Source: Hemicentrotus pulcherrimus (lineage: Eukaryota > Echinodermata > Echinoidea > Camarodonta > Strongylocentrotidae). From it: 64,000 nucleotides of DNA. The DNA is taken from positions 170,258 to 234,257 of the forward strand of contig BEXV01000044.1 of NCBI GenBank assembly GCA_003118195.1, written 5' to 3'. Under the pieces are notes generated by a model. It did not search any database, was not told where the DNA came from, and saw only the letters and a program-made list of their open reading frames with translations. A program made the translations under genes and the position numbers. This document shows positions 24,600 through 37,039 of the stretch, one piece after another. Numbering within the stretch: the first letter of the stretch is position 1; each line of letters opens with the position of its first letter.

Positions 24600-24900
24600 A
24601 GTTTTTTCCTCATATCATACGGCAGAAAACCTCTTTCGGGGGGGAAGTGTCGCTCGGTTTTGCAGCGGTTTTTAATGGCAACGTATGGGTAGGGATTATC
24701 TGGCTTTTACGACGGATTAGAGGTATATGAATATCAAAAAGGTGCCTATTTTATATGCAAATGACGGAAAATGATTTCACTGTTGCACCATACTTTATAG
24801 ACGCTGGGAGATTTCACCAATCTTGGGAGATTCTTGTGTTTTTCCATCACCGTGCATGAGTTTAATGGAGGTAGCTACGCCGATACGACAAGAATATAGA
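24600..24900. promoter_or_regulatory. Candidate otx-type enhancer with overlapping Otx/GATA site
   Basis: GGATTATCT at 24693-24701 is an Otx core GGATTA overlapping a GATA core TTATCT. A second Otx core GGATTA sits at 24714-24719. The flanks are CpG-richer (GGGGGGGAAGTGTCGCTCGG, GCAGCGG). The same composite occurs in reverse orientation at 54979-54987, just upstream of Otx. By rough base-composition arithmetic the 9-mer is expected slightly less than once in the window, so two copies are suggestive, not significant. Confidence 0.33.
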
Positions 24901-26374
24901 GTTTCGCAAATAATTTTACAGTGAATTTAGAACCATCTTCAATAACATGCATGGATTTGCATGTAGCTTGGCTTACTATATGCTGAATATCGCTTTATCT
25001 CTTCTGTCTATAGCATCGGTCATTGAGAATAAAATGATTGCAAGTAATATTGGGTTATATGCATGAGCATGAACACCAAACGAAACTGGGTGCCATGAAA
25101 TATTCTCATAAGATTACATTCTAATATTACACGTCTAAACTGAATTATAAGTCAATCTTTTAAATTGTTTTGCTTCATATTTTTAAAATCGCTTATACAT
25201 GATTACCATTTCCTTGAGGTTTAATTGTATCAAATCAAACACAAATTATTACAAGGTCTCCAACGTTTGTTTACATATAGAGAAGAAAAAAAAATATTAA
25301 AAAAGACTTTGCTTTAACCATTTTGGAAGTAGAAATACTTGTATAATGTCGCTTTAAAATATTCAAAATAACGATTCGGTATGATGTTACTATAAACTTT
25401 AGCTTTGTGGAAAAATGTTTTTAGAATAAATGAAACATCTTCTATATATATGTATATATATATATATAAAAAGAGAGAGAGAGGGGGGAAGAGGGTATAA
25501 TATCAGCTTGTAGTGTAACCGTAGTTGTGCGAGGGTGAGGTGAAGGAAAGCAAATTTGATAGAGGGAAAGAACAGACAGAGAGGATGGAGAAATTAATAT
25601 AAAAAGAAAAAGAGAAAGTAGAGGGATAGAAGATGAAAGTGAAAAGAAGTACATAGATATAGATACAGTGTTGACCCAAGTTTAGGTTGTGTAAGAAAAC
25701 GTCCTTGTGATGTGCTGCTACATATTCTTCCTGTTCCTTCTGCTCGACATCCTCATCCATATACCTCAATCAAATCGAACTACGGTTAGATACTCATCGC
25801 GGACGGACCAACCTGTCTCCTGCATGCGGTGTATAAATGCATCTCAATGCGCTTTTAATCAGACGAGCCCATCTTTGAAGACATGCAGGAGAGAGAGAAA
25901 GTAGTGATAGGAGGTAAGATTAAATACATTATATTAAGGAAACCTCCCTGAATGCAACTGTAATAGCTATTAAATGTTTTATAACTGTATAACCACGTGA
26001 GCATTTGTGTCCACTGAATACCCCATGACATCAGAAATTGTGTTCGATGGTTCTAGACATGTAAGAAACATCTAGAAAGGACTTACCCATATTTACAGCA
26101 GGTAAGTTTCAATGCTTATCCTTGTTGCACTTAGTTCTGACGTGAAATTAACATGTTGATTTGAAAATGAATAAATATGACCGATACTCTATGATATATA
26201 ATGTATCTACACATCATCATCTTTTGGAAACTTTAGATTAACCAAAATTGATTTACAATAAAAGTGGGAAATGCAATTCTTAAATCATTTGGAATTGGAG
26301 CAAACCTATCGGGAATATCCTCTTAAATATTTGTTTTTATCATCGTGGGCTCAAGGGAGAAACATGATGTCATA

Positions 26375-26600
26375 ATGTTTATCTCGTCGGCTCTACCTCG
26401 CTTCGCTGATTCCCATCCTCCCTTTTCTCCCGCTCTACAGGGGGGTCGAGAGATCGCATCCCCTGATTGCCAAGACGTCGCCTCGCATGCTCATCAAAGA
26501 CTCGATCCTGGGGAGGCTGGATAAAGAGCAGGGATGTCTTGAGTGAACCGATGAAAATACTGTTCAATTGGCATCAAGGTCAAGTGGTGAAAGTAGAAAA
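26375..26600. promoter_or_regulatory. Candidate cis-regulatory island 7
   Basis: GC/CpG-rich noncoding block (TCTCGTCGGCTCTACC, GTCGAGAGATCGCATCC, CAAGACGTCGCCTCGCATGC) in AT-rich DNA. The overlapping minus-strand open frame (62 codons) has no domain features. Confidence 0.25.
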
Positions 26601-27099
26601 ACGGGACCAGTGTCAATAATACAGGTAATGACACCCGGTCTGCTCGAACTTCTTAATGAGGATTTGAATAACACTTTACTACCGTAATCATCATCCAGTT
26701 AAAGAGAAGGTTGGCTCCTGGTAAAAGGCAAAAATAATTTGTGAGCTTCCCGTTTCACAATAAGCAACGTCGCATGCAGCATTGCTTTTAAAATGCTCTA
26801 ATATTCAAATCAAGGCAATATCTTTGAGATCAAAATTTACTTTGAAATATTGTAACATATAAACTATTCCGGCAGAGATATAGATAAATCATCTCTATTT
26901 GAAAACAAATTCTTTTTTTTTAATCTTTCTCATCATTTCCGTTTGTTATTTGTTTCAGGTGTGTTTTTTCCGAAAACAATATTGCATTTGAATGTCGCGA
27001 GGAATATAAATTTGAACTGTTCGTTTCACTTGTACGTTTTCTGCAATTAGTTTTCATTTTGGAGTACCTCCGACAGTCATCATAAATTAATATCATTGA

Positions 27100-27850
27100 T
27101 ATTAACTGTGCTTCCTTTTGATATGATTAGTATAGAGGTGACTGTGTAAGAGAGAGACCATGACCAGAGAACAACAAATATGTCCTTCGCATCTCATGCT
27201 GTTAAATGTTGTTGTCGTCTGTACATTCTTCACTCGTTTCCCAGCCTTGGGGCGGGAAACAAAAATACAACCGCCAAATCGCTTCCCTTTTCGATTACAG
27301 TCAATCGTCATTATAGATTTTGGGTAAGCTTGGGAGCATTATCTTAACTGGTCTCCCCGAATGGTGTCCTCTTCAATGGACTGATCTGCCCTCCATGAGT
27401 AGTAAACAACCATTCAAACAACAATCACACGTGCCTCCAATATCCACAGCATCAAGACGACTCCGTAGAAATGAAAAGAGTTTCTAAAGAGACCGGGGTT
27501 ATTTTTTCCCGCCCTAAATCCCAGCTAAATCCGCTAACGGTTGTTTTCTGTGTTGACCCCACACTTCGAACAATTCCGCCATTGCTGTCTCCGTTTGGTT
27601 TTAGGGCTTAATTTCAATAAGAGATAATCGCTTATCGAGATTAGAATGTAATTCAATGGATGGCGGGATATTGTTGAGATGATTGTTAGAATCAAATGTT
27701 AAACACGGATTTAGATGGTTTAGACCTTAACAGCTTAAACTGACACGAGAGTTGCGTGCGAACCCACATGGTTCCTTACAATCATGTTTGACGATCCCCT
27801 AGGTTAAGATTCTTTCGCGTGCCACTCATAGTATTGATAGTATTAAAATG
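27100..27850. promoter_or_regulatory. Candidate cis-regulatory island 8
   Basis: GC-richer noncoding stretch. Its strongest part is at 27621-27644: AGATAA (27622-27627) overlapping TAATC, then CTTATCG and GATTAG, giving two GATA-like and two Otx-like half sites in 23 bp. Upstream it holds CCCGCCCTAAATCCC, TGTTGACCCCACAC and CAATTCCGCCATTG. Confidence 0.3.
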
Positions 27851-28930
27851 TTGCTGCTATGATAACAAATCGTATCTATTTGAAGCAGATGTTTACCATA
27901 TAGGAATTACTATACATAATAGTAATTATGTAAAATATACTAAATAATCTGATCTCTGATCTACTACCCCCTTGACAGATATAAATATATACACACACAT
28001 ACACACCCACGCCAATTTACCCACAAACACACCAAAACATTCTTCAACATATTGCAATTAATACCTTAACTCTCGATTTTACTGATGATGAAAGACAAAG
28101 ATGAATTTTTTTTAATGTGATAACAGAATGATGATAACAACTAAAGATGCTCAATGCGTCATTAAAAAAAAGTAGTTGGAATTGAATTAATTGAATTCAA
28201 TTGAACTGACGGCTTTGTTTAATCATTAGTATTTACTAGAGTTAATGCAGATTCAACCGTAGTTGGATATTTTTAGTGTCATTTTAAAAATAGATTTAGA
28301 GAAGTATTATTCCTTCTAAAGCAATGTAATGGGTGAAATATAAAAAACAGTAACTTTCTGGATTTGTATAACTTTACTGATAGTATGAACCTAGAATATG
28401 TTTCCATTGCTATTTTGTTTGATACCGAGAATCTATTTCTATTCAAATGTGGAATTGATACTAACAATATCTTGGTTGTTATTTTTAGTACAATGGAAGA
28501 CTCAGTTGATTATTATTGAAGACAGAACCGATACCATCTCTTATAATTGGTGTTTTTAATATGAAACTGGTAGCTTTCTGCGATTGTTGTTGAATGTGAT
28601 ACTGGAAATCACTATTTTGTTTTGTTACCATAGATATGATATACACGTATGTCCTCTCTCGTTTGATTGTTATTAGTAGGCTATTTTTTGTCTATTTCGT
28701 GCGCAACAAGAGTAAAGACATGACAGAAGAATATGTTTCAGTTATTGACTTATAGACTATGAGGTTGCCACTTTCTTTGGATGCTTTTTTCGATTTTGAT
28801 TTGATCATAAACACGAGTTGAATATCATTTGATTGTTATTTTGAGTATGAAAACTAGTGTGATTGTTCGATTTGTATTTTAGTATAAACATCGATGGCAT
28901 ATTTCAATTATTATTCTGAGTATGCATGAC
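27851..28930. other. AT-rich intergenic DNA
   Basis: No gene or recognised repeat apart from a short CA-rich run near 27990-28030. Confidence 0.5.
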
Positions 28931-28933
28931 ACC

Positions 28934-29085
28934 AGGGCGCCATTTTATCAAAACTTTTCATCAGTGACAAATAACAATTTTTGTTATAAGCTACTGAAAT
29001 CCTTGCTTATGATAGGTTATCAGCAGATTTGTCACTGATTTTTGTCATTTGTCATTGAAAAAAAAGGCTTTGTAAAATGGGTCCT
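28934..29085. mobile_element. Degenerate palindromic MITE
   Basis: The left end AGGGCGCCATTTTATCAAAA and the reverse complement of the right end AGGACCCATTTTACAAAG are imperfect inverted repeats. Both arms also contain CAGTGACAAAT-type subrepeats (28962 onward; 29029-29055). At about 150 bp with no coding capacity, it fits a nonautonomous DNA transposon relic. Confidence 0.6.
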
Positions 29086-29369
29086 AGAAGTCATGGCTTT
29101 TTAGTATTAATGTAATCATAAAACAGTCACGTTGTCTGCTTCGATCATGTTGATTGTGTGTTTGAAGGAACCTGTCTCTCTTGATTGTTTTGTTGAGTAC
29201 GACTGTAATTTTGAGTATGACAGAGGTGCTCTTTTGGGGGAGTTATGTTTATTATAATACCAGTGGGCTCCTTCGTTTGTAGATTTGAGTATGATTCTAG
29301 TATACTGATACCAATAGACTCTACTTTTGAGTTTCTGGAATATAATATCGGTGGTTTCTTTTACTTCAA

Positions 29370-29700
29370 TACTTGTTGCGCTGAGTACGATACCAGTGTT
29401 GACATCGCTTGCGGCCAGGGGAAAGTTTATCATCGACGATCCTTAACCGAACCACTTGGACGGTTTTGAAGTGGGACGATTCCAGAAAGTGCATCCTGAT
29501 TAACGATGACCTCTTGCCATTGGAAACTCGGAATGTTTGGCGTCTTCTAGCTCTCGATCCGCACCGATTCATTCGCCCTTCTTCTCCACAATTCTCTTGA
29601 AGAAAAATGAGGGAAAAGTTCTGCTCTATTCAACAAATGCACGGGGCACTTAAAAACAAGGAACAATGTACACCTTCTGAATACTCCCAATCCAGGGTAG
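29370..29700. promoter_or_regulatory. Candidate cis-regulatory island 9 (partly duplicated in assembly)
   Basis: GC/CpG-richer noncoding block containing GCATCCTGATTAACGATG (Otx-like GATTA) and CTCGATCCGCACCGATTC. Its 3' part, 29548-29685, reappears almost exactly at 33991-34128. The long shadow ORFs on both strands are not credible as genes. Confidence 0.27.
29548..29685 (+). repeat. 138-bp duplicated segment, copy 1
   Basis: Identical to 33991-34128 except for one base (A at 29672, T at 34115). It starts at tagctctcgatccg and ends at tgaatact. See copy 2 for why an assembly artefact is likely. Confidence 0.95.
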
Positions 29701-30229
29701 CCAGTTAAGAACAAATCTATTCTTCTCGTTTTCTTCGCTTTATAAAGTTTTCTACTTTTTTCTCCCAGCTCTCATCTTCTGCGAATAATGACCTCACTGC
29801 TATCATTGACATGTCTAAGTATCTGTTGTGAAATTATACCTATAGATAGACTCATTCAAACCTGTAAAGCAATAATAAGGAAGAAAGTTGGTTGTAAAAT
29901 GCGAGTAGTTGAGATTTGGCCAGGGTATTGAGATAATGGTTCTCAAAGAATAGCCGAAAGAAATGAAATGAAAATTGGTATTAACATATATACGCCTTTT
30001 TAGGGATAATAACACATGGATTCTGTTCAATGCAGCGTCCAATTCTTATACAAAAGCATGTGCAACTAATTAATACTCAGTTTTCGAGTAAAAACAAAAA
30101 CAAAAAATATTGAGATAGACGCCTTAGTCGGCCGTTCTATCTCGATAATACTTTTACATACAGGCACTTTAATTTGGCATGGTCTAAAATTTTGTCTACA
30201 ATGATTGATAGCCATCATGGTTGATTACA

Positions 30230-30620
30230 ACGCCAAAAAGGCACGAAAAGGTTGGCAGTACAAATTCAGCCGATGTTATGCAAACTATCTTGGTAGCTCT
30301 CATTAGAAAACGGCTTCTGCCTCGCAGAAATTCGTCTCAGAAACAATCAGTGTGCATCTTTGTCAGACTATAGGGTTGGGACTCGGTGTGTTCATCTGTA
30401 ATGATCGGCATCCTCCGGGAAATTAAGCCACTTGCTTTGATTTCGTCTACACCACGTGATCGATTCCAAGTGAAGGTGGACATCGTCTGCTATTGGTCAG
30501 GCCCAGAGTAGATTGGTAAACACTACGAAGCTACTTGTCATGCTCGTTTGAAGTGAGGGTTGACTTCTGGCAAGGGTGAGAGATTTATCCTGAGCTTGAA
30601 ATTTCTCCATTTTCATCCCT
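30230..30620. promoter_or_regulatory. Candidate cis-regulatory island 10
   Basis: Noncoding, CpG-richer DNA with GCTTTGATTTCG (TCF/Lef-like CTTTGAT), CCACGTGATCGATT (E-box plus ATCGAT) and CCTCCGGGAAATTAAGCC. Motif evidence only. Confidence 0.25.
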
Positions 30621-31079
30621 AAATGAAAAAACATGAAATATTCCATGAAAAGAATTGATCTTGAAACCCCCACATTTCCGGAATATAGCTTAAATTTTTA
30701 CAACATATTTTTACGTATCAAATTTCTCAGTGCGTGCACTTTCCTACCCACTGTGTAATTCAAATTGACCTAAGTCAAAGCGACAGTATAACGTCTATAT
30801 ACATAACCACATCTAAATACTATATCGAGCATTCAACTTTGCTATCATTTTGTTAATTATGGAAGGAGGGATTGCTTGACATAATGATGATACAGTATCT
30901 CTTTAAAAAATCTACTGAAAATGCACTACATTAAATGTTAATACTTCAATAAATGCGAATTCCTTAGTTCCGAAAGTCAGTTTAAGTAAATGTATATAAT
31001 TCATTTAAAGCTCATGATGCATTCTGTAGTGAAACAGACGCACTGATTAATCTTTCTCTTTGATGTGAGAAGGATTAAA

Positions 31080-31500
31080 GCTAGTTGTGAAGTGTAATTT
31101 CAGGGTTATTCAGGCTGGATTTGAGAAGGTGAAACGAAGGAATAACGAGGTGTATTCTCCGTGAACTAACATAAAAGGGAGAGCAATTTCAATGTGGTTC
31201 TGGAAGGGTTTCGCATCTCCCACGCTTGTCTTTTTGCTTTAAAAGAAGGTCAAAATAAAAGCTTTTGTCCAAGCCTTAATTAAGCTTCGGATTCCATTAG
31301 AGTTTTGCTCCCGTAGAGAATACATGGACGAAGAAAAGACGTTAACAAGATACGCAGTCCACTTAAGCTTTATTGTTCCCGAATTCTAAAAGATCCGGAG
31401 AGTTTTTGTGGTGCGGTGAAGAGAGTGGGTCGTGAGATAATATCCTGCAAAGTTTTTTTTCTACTCCCTTTCACTTTGGTTCGATGACGATACCCTTTTC
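31080..31500. promoter_or_regulatory. Candidate cis-regulatory island 11
   Basis: Moderately GC-enriched, noncoding. It contains GCCTTAATTAAGC, CGGATTCCATTAG, ATCCGGAGAG (Ets-like) and a Blimp1/IRF-like CTTTCACTTTG at 31469-31479. Confidence 0.23.
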
Positions 31501-31950
31501 TTTAGCTACTCTTTTATTTTCTATCATTCATCTTCTTGTATTCATTATAACGTCTTGGTTCATTGGTTTCCAATCAGCCACTGATTACAGGCAGGAAGCT
31601 ATCCCTTGATATCGAATCACATAAGAAAAGTAATTATACGGGCGGGATGATATTCGTTTAAAAAAAATCAGGGGTACATCTTAAGGGGTACCTCTTTACT
31701 TCAACTTTGAAAAAGTACCATTATTCAAAAAATGAATCAGGACAGCGTTGTCGTAAATGGATGTCTTACCATGTCCATTTTGAATACAAGGAACTGTGGA
31801 AACTCTGATCAGTTTCAGGCCTGTATAAAGATGAGTAACAAATACACACAAAAATGCTATGAAAATTGAAATACGTCGTTAATGACACAGCATAGAATCT
31901 TTGTATCATATGTAAAGAAATTCATGTTTCTCTACACTGGAAATAGAACA

Positions 31951-32001
31951 GCGCTTAGAAACATTAGCGCTATATCAATGTTACTATTTGTATCATCATT
32001 A
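31951..32001 (+). mobile_element. SINE/LINE 3' tail fragment
   Basis: GCGCTTAGAAACATTAGCGC followed by TATATCAATGTTACTATTTG and an ATC-rich end matches the tail of the SINE at 1661-2007 apart from a small indel. No tRNA-like head is seen just upstream, so this is a truncated copy or an L2-like LINE end. Confidence 0.6.
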
Positions 32002-33990
32002 CAAAAAAGCTTTAAGGATTCGTGGTAACTCCCGGTATATTACATCAAATTAAACAAGGGCGTTTGAAATCTTACAAACTATATTGCAAATACGCAACCA
32101 CTCCCACGAATCCCACATTATCCTATATCCTGTTTATTTGTTTATTAATTCAAATTGTAAATTGCCAATTTTTTCACTGGTATTCTATATATGAAATGAC
32201 CTGTATAACCATAAGAAATTACAATGCTGATTCGTAGATGCTGTGCAAAATATTTGAGTGGTCATTTGTATTCATTTATTTATTGAACTTAATTAACGTA
32301 AATTGATATTTTATTCAAATGAAAGAAAAATCGGTAAATAATGAAGCCAATGATAACATGAACAAAAGAAAATGCATTTTCATAATCATGAAGACTTTAT
32401 ACGCATGTTAACAAGCATTCATCGAGTTGCTTTACAATATAATCAATGTATAGTTAAAAAAATGAAATTGATGTCGAGAAATCGAGACACCGGTCCACAT
32501 ACAAATAATACCTGATGTTCGAACATAATATAACTCGGTCAAAAATAGTGCTGTTAAAAACTCTTTTTTTAATTGTGAAGTGGGCATGGTATACCATCTC
32601 TGACAGGAAAGTTGATTGAACTTGCCAAGGGGTATACCTCACGATACTCCCAATACCGCAAAACTCTCTCTCTCTCTCTACTTTTCTTTTATTTCGTTTC
32701 TTTGCTTCTTGAATCCCTTCATTCTTTCTTATCAGTAGCATGCCCCGCTGGTCAAACTAAAAGAAACATGGCAGGCACTCCTCACACTCTTCAAACCCAA
32801 CAATGCACTCTTCCACTCCTCATTGAGGACCAAGCAACCCTATTCTACCAGACATCAAAAACCCATCTATTCATGATCAGTGAATTGGTGCATTTCTAAG
32901 GTTTTTGGCACCATCGTGAAAGTAAATGGGGATAGGGAGATCTCAGATCCTTTTCATCAATTTTGTTTCCTTTGGGTCCAACAACCCAGTTTCTAATATC
33001 TTCAAGGGAAATGTGGTCATTGGAAAATCTTAAACTTTTGATTCTCTTTTCACTTTAATTTTGATTAATATGCCTACCTGACTCATTCTTACTCAAAATG
33101 AAGATGTCTAGAATAAAATGTTTGTTTTGTGGGTTTCTTCTTTATCATTGATAATTTAATTTTTTATATTCATGTATATTGAAACTTTTGATTTTGACAT
33201 GATGAATATACATGTATATACGGGGAGTAGCGTTAATAGGTCAATAGCCTTTGCTACTCCCTCATATCCAATTCATCGCAGTGTACTCATCTTTTCTTCA
33301 TTTGTATCATCATGTATGTTTGCTGTACAATGTTGTTCTCAAATTAGATTGTTTATATCTGCATACATTGTATATTTTAAGAGAGGTTAAATAAATAAAT
33401 TTGAATTTGACTTTGAAAAGCCATTCATGAAACCGTTTACTGAAAGTGAAATTCATTACAAGTTTCAGGAAATGTAATGATATTTCATTCACTGTAAGGC
33501 TGCAGTTATATTATGTAAGCACCAGTATTCATTTTAGTATTATTAGAAAGCTATATGAACATGTATGGCCTCGTGAAAATAAAAAATAAACAAACAAACA
33601 GAGAAGAAACATTCAGATTTCACAACCGCCATTACTTCTTCTTATATTCACATATAGTGTAGGATGTAAAAAAAAAAACATCTAAAAACTACCTTATAAT
33701 AGCACATCCTAGTCCTATGCTACATAGTTGTTGGAATGTCTGTACGATATACGGTGCATCATAAATTGATGGCATATAATTCAATCTACTAAAATCTAGA
33801 CCAAGGTTACTACACTCTCACCGGCTATAGAACCCAGTATAGACATCTCCATGCGATATGGAACGCCTGTACTGGACCTGGCTTCAGAAAAAATATTTGA
33901 AAAGTGTTGAATACTAAAAAAGGAGAAAAAGATTATAAGCTTTCTCATCCCCCCCCCCTCCCCACCCTCCGCACTCTCCCCACCCTCCCC
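32002..33990. other. Intergenic DNA with possible retroelement ends
   Basis: No gene recognised. The stretch near 33370-33420 (TTAAATAAATAAATTTGAAT) and AAATAAACAAACAAACAG near 33583-33600 resemble 3' ends of non-LTR elements, but no element body can be identified. The open frame at 32612-32899 has no domain features. Confidence 0.35.
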
Positions 33991-34128
33991 TAGCTCTCGA
34001 TCCGCACCGATTCATTCGCCCTTCTTCTCCACAATTCTCTTGAAGAAAAATGAGGGAAAAGTTCTGCTCTATTCAACAAATGCACGGGGCACTTAAAAAC
34101 AAGGAACAATGTACTCCTTCTGAATACT
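33991..34128 (+). repeat. 138-bp duplicated segment, copy 2 (suspected assembly artefact)
   Basis: 137 of 138 bases equal 29548-29685. The copy begins right after a C-rich low-complexity run (33950-33990) and stops exactly at the N at 34129. An abrupt end at an N with near-perfect identity points to a misjoined contig end rather than a genomic duplication. Confidence 0.85.
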
Positions 34129-34129
34129 N

Positions 34130-35100
34130 AATTTTGTTGCTGCCCTACATATAGCATCAGACACATAATTATGTAATTATGCGGCACCGTACGTGTATAA
34201 TTGCGGTGTTTTTCATTGTTTGCAGGCTAATTTTTAAAGCACAATTGTGTAGGTGATAATACCACTGCATTACACGTGATTACTCGACTTTATTGCCCAA
34301 TCATTCTTTAGAAAAAACGCTACTTAACAGTTTCTGTCTATGTAATCAGGTAATTACCATGATGAGATGTCCAGTACTTATAAGACTTATTTAGTTGTGC
34401 ATAAAATTCATCTGATGTTGAAAACATGGTAACGTACTAGGAAAAGATGGAGGCTTTCTGATGTTATATTGTAGCTTTACTGATTTAACACTAGCGGTTT
34501 ACAAAAGGTGAAAATATACACCCTTCAATATTGCATGCTGTTGAAGAATCTATAACACCAATTCACCCAAGCACTAAAGGTGCTTCTCGAGTCACATGAT
34601 GTACAAGGATTATCCTTTGCAAAAGTTGTTCTAAGCATCATGTAGGCAATACATTAGGAACACAAATTAATGTACATGTAGAGATTCGTAGGAGTATTAA
34701 AATGACCACACTTACATGGGCATGATGAGTATGTACACGTTCATTAGTAAAAGAAAGAAAACAATAGGTAACATTAGTTGAGTGATCGGTCAATAGTGTG
34801 AAGTTGATTTAATATAATGAATGAATAAATGTTGAATGAAATATGATGCAGTTCGGTGAGTAAAGTAAAATGTGTATGCTCAGAATGTAATGATAAAAGG
34901 CAGTAAAATGTAAAGACGAGACATTGTTACTTTCTTAAGTTAAGTTGGTTTTGTTTGTAATGAATTATTAAGCAAACAAACCTCATCTTGAGCAGAGAGA
35001 TGCATTAAGATGCTGTGAACAACATACTACTTGTCATGTGGAAAATATATTTGTTTATAGACAGTTTTCAGTATACATCTAACAGGTTGTAGTACAAAAG
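34130..35100. other. AT-rich intergenic DNA
   Basis: No gene. One GGATTATCC near-palindrome at 34607-34615 (Otx core on both strands, GATA-like core) stands in otherwise plain sequence. Confidence 0.45.
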
Positions 35101-35117
35101 AAGATCTTTGGGCAATA

Positions 35118-35690
35118 GGCCTAGAACCAATTGGGATATAGGACTAAAACACAGAAACACCACTAATTTATCAATAGGACGAATGAGCTGTGGGACAATG
35201 GGCAATGTACTGTACCAATGGGATCTAGGACCAATGAGAAAGAGTCAATTAGACCATATGACCAATGGGATATAGGACCAATGAGAAAGAGTCAATTGGA
35301 CCACAGGACGAATGGGATATAGGACCAATGAGAAAGAGTCAATTGGACCATAGGACCAATGAAGAAGAGTCAAATGGACCATAGGACCAATGGGGTATAG
35401 GACCAACGAGGAACAGTCAATTGGACCATAGTACCTATGGGATATAGGACCAATGAGAAAGATTAAATTGGATCATAGGACCAATGGAATATAGGACTAT
35501 AAACTGAAGGACAAAGTGGACGTAAGAGCAATATTTACTATGATCGTGCAAAACAGCCCATTTGGGAAGTAGAGCCAATGAGACATGGGACCAACTGGGC
35601 TAAGGGGCCGATGATCTTTAGGGCCAAGGAAATATATGGTCAAAGGAGAGCAGTACCAAATGGAATACAGGACCATTAATAATTAAAGTT
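35118..35690 (+). repeat. 47-bp minisatellite with dense CCAAT motifs
   Basis: The core at 35228-35493 contains units starting at 35228, 35275, 35322, 35353, 35400 and 35447. Five are 47 bp and the one at 35322 is cut to 31 bp. The unit reads GGACCAATGAGAAAGAGTCA then ATTGGACCATAGGACCAATG and GGATATA, itself built from a ~16-bp GGACCAATGRGATATA sub-unit. Degenerate copies extend on both sides. At least ten CCAAT pentamers, plus several on the other strand, lie in the array. Confidence 0.9.
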
Positions 35691-35999
35691 GTTAATGTTT
35701 GGCCATATTTAAGACTAATAAAATAATAGGCACTCTGAATACGGACTATCTTCGAATCATCCTATTTTATTTGTTAGCGTGTAAAAAGGTAGGCACGAAC
35801 TGTGGCTAGGAACTATTGATAGACAGGGCAAACAGCAGGTGTTCTTCTATTTACTATGAATTAATATCATTCCATTTTTTCATGAAGATCTTTACAAGGG
35901 TTAAACTGTTATCCCTATACGTCCAATACAAACACAAACTGTATCAATATTCATTAATCCTCTTAGCAGCGTGTGCCAATGTGTATAGATTTGTAATCC

Positions 36000-36640
36000 T
36001 GACATGAATTTATAGCCATTAAGCTATAATCACCTCTTATACAGGATTAGACAACCTCAAAATATTAGTGGACGGGCCAACCGATACATAAAACTCTCAA
36101 GTGTTTGTTTGTTGTCAGAGACACTTCCCCTGTTACCTTTTTACAAAGTTTACATACGGATAGACATCAATTCAGGTCCGATTGATAAATATGAAGCTTT
36201 AGAAATCGACAATTTATGCGTTAGGGTTTGTCATGTCATGAATAGAAGCGCGTTGGAGCTTGTTAATTCGGAGACAAAATATGATTGTGGCTGGTTTATT
36301 TTTGTGGGATTTGAAGTCGAAGACTGGGAGAATGAGCGGATGCCAAAGTAAACTCGTTTGGGGGTAGCACAGGTGTGCTCGGGTGTTGGGGCTGTGTAGA
36401 GATTGCGGTATAACCTCGTTTAATAAAAGGCGAAATTTGATAGAAAACCATTCTACAGGCGTTACTATTATGATACGTCAGCAGAGCACGAGTAAAAGAA
36501 TTCTTCAAGCCACAATGCCAGGGAACTTAAAGGGCAGTATTTGTGAACTCTTAATGCTCGTGGTTTTAGCGTGAAACCCCGGTCCTTGGCTTTCTGAGGA
36601 CGGTTTTTGGTTTGACGTCCCTTTTCTGCCCATTTTGTAT
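36000..36640. promoter_or_regulatory. Candidate cis-regulatory island 12
   Basis: Moderately GC-richer noncoding stretch with one Otx core GGATTA at 36044-36049 near ATAATCACC. Short open frames on both strands overlap and lack domain features. Confidence 0.22.
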
Positions 36641-37039
36641 CTACAGAGTGTCGGAAAAGTTTGTTGGCTATTGATATTAAGGCAAATATACGGAGGTATA
36701 CCGTTGTCTACATTGTTCATTTATAACCATGTATATGGATCTAATATAATGGGACTTTTATTTATACAACGAAGTGTGCTGAAAGACGTCGTTATAAAAT
36801 ATTTCCTACGATATTACCTCAGTATTTTTTTTTGTATTGCCGACAAAACTCTCTGAAGAAGAAAGTAGACATTTAATAAGAAAACACTAAATTCCACAAA
36901 GTTCTCCATTTCTTTAAGTGTATAACATAATGGGTACATTGTATAATATAACTTCTGGAGGAATGGCTAACTAGGTGCATGTAGCAATGATGGTAGATTA
37001 ACAGATACTGTTTTAAACAAGTAAACCTAAACATATTTA

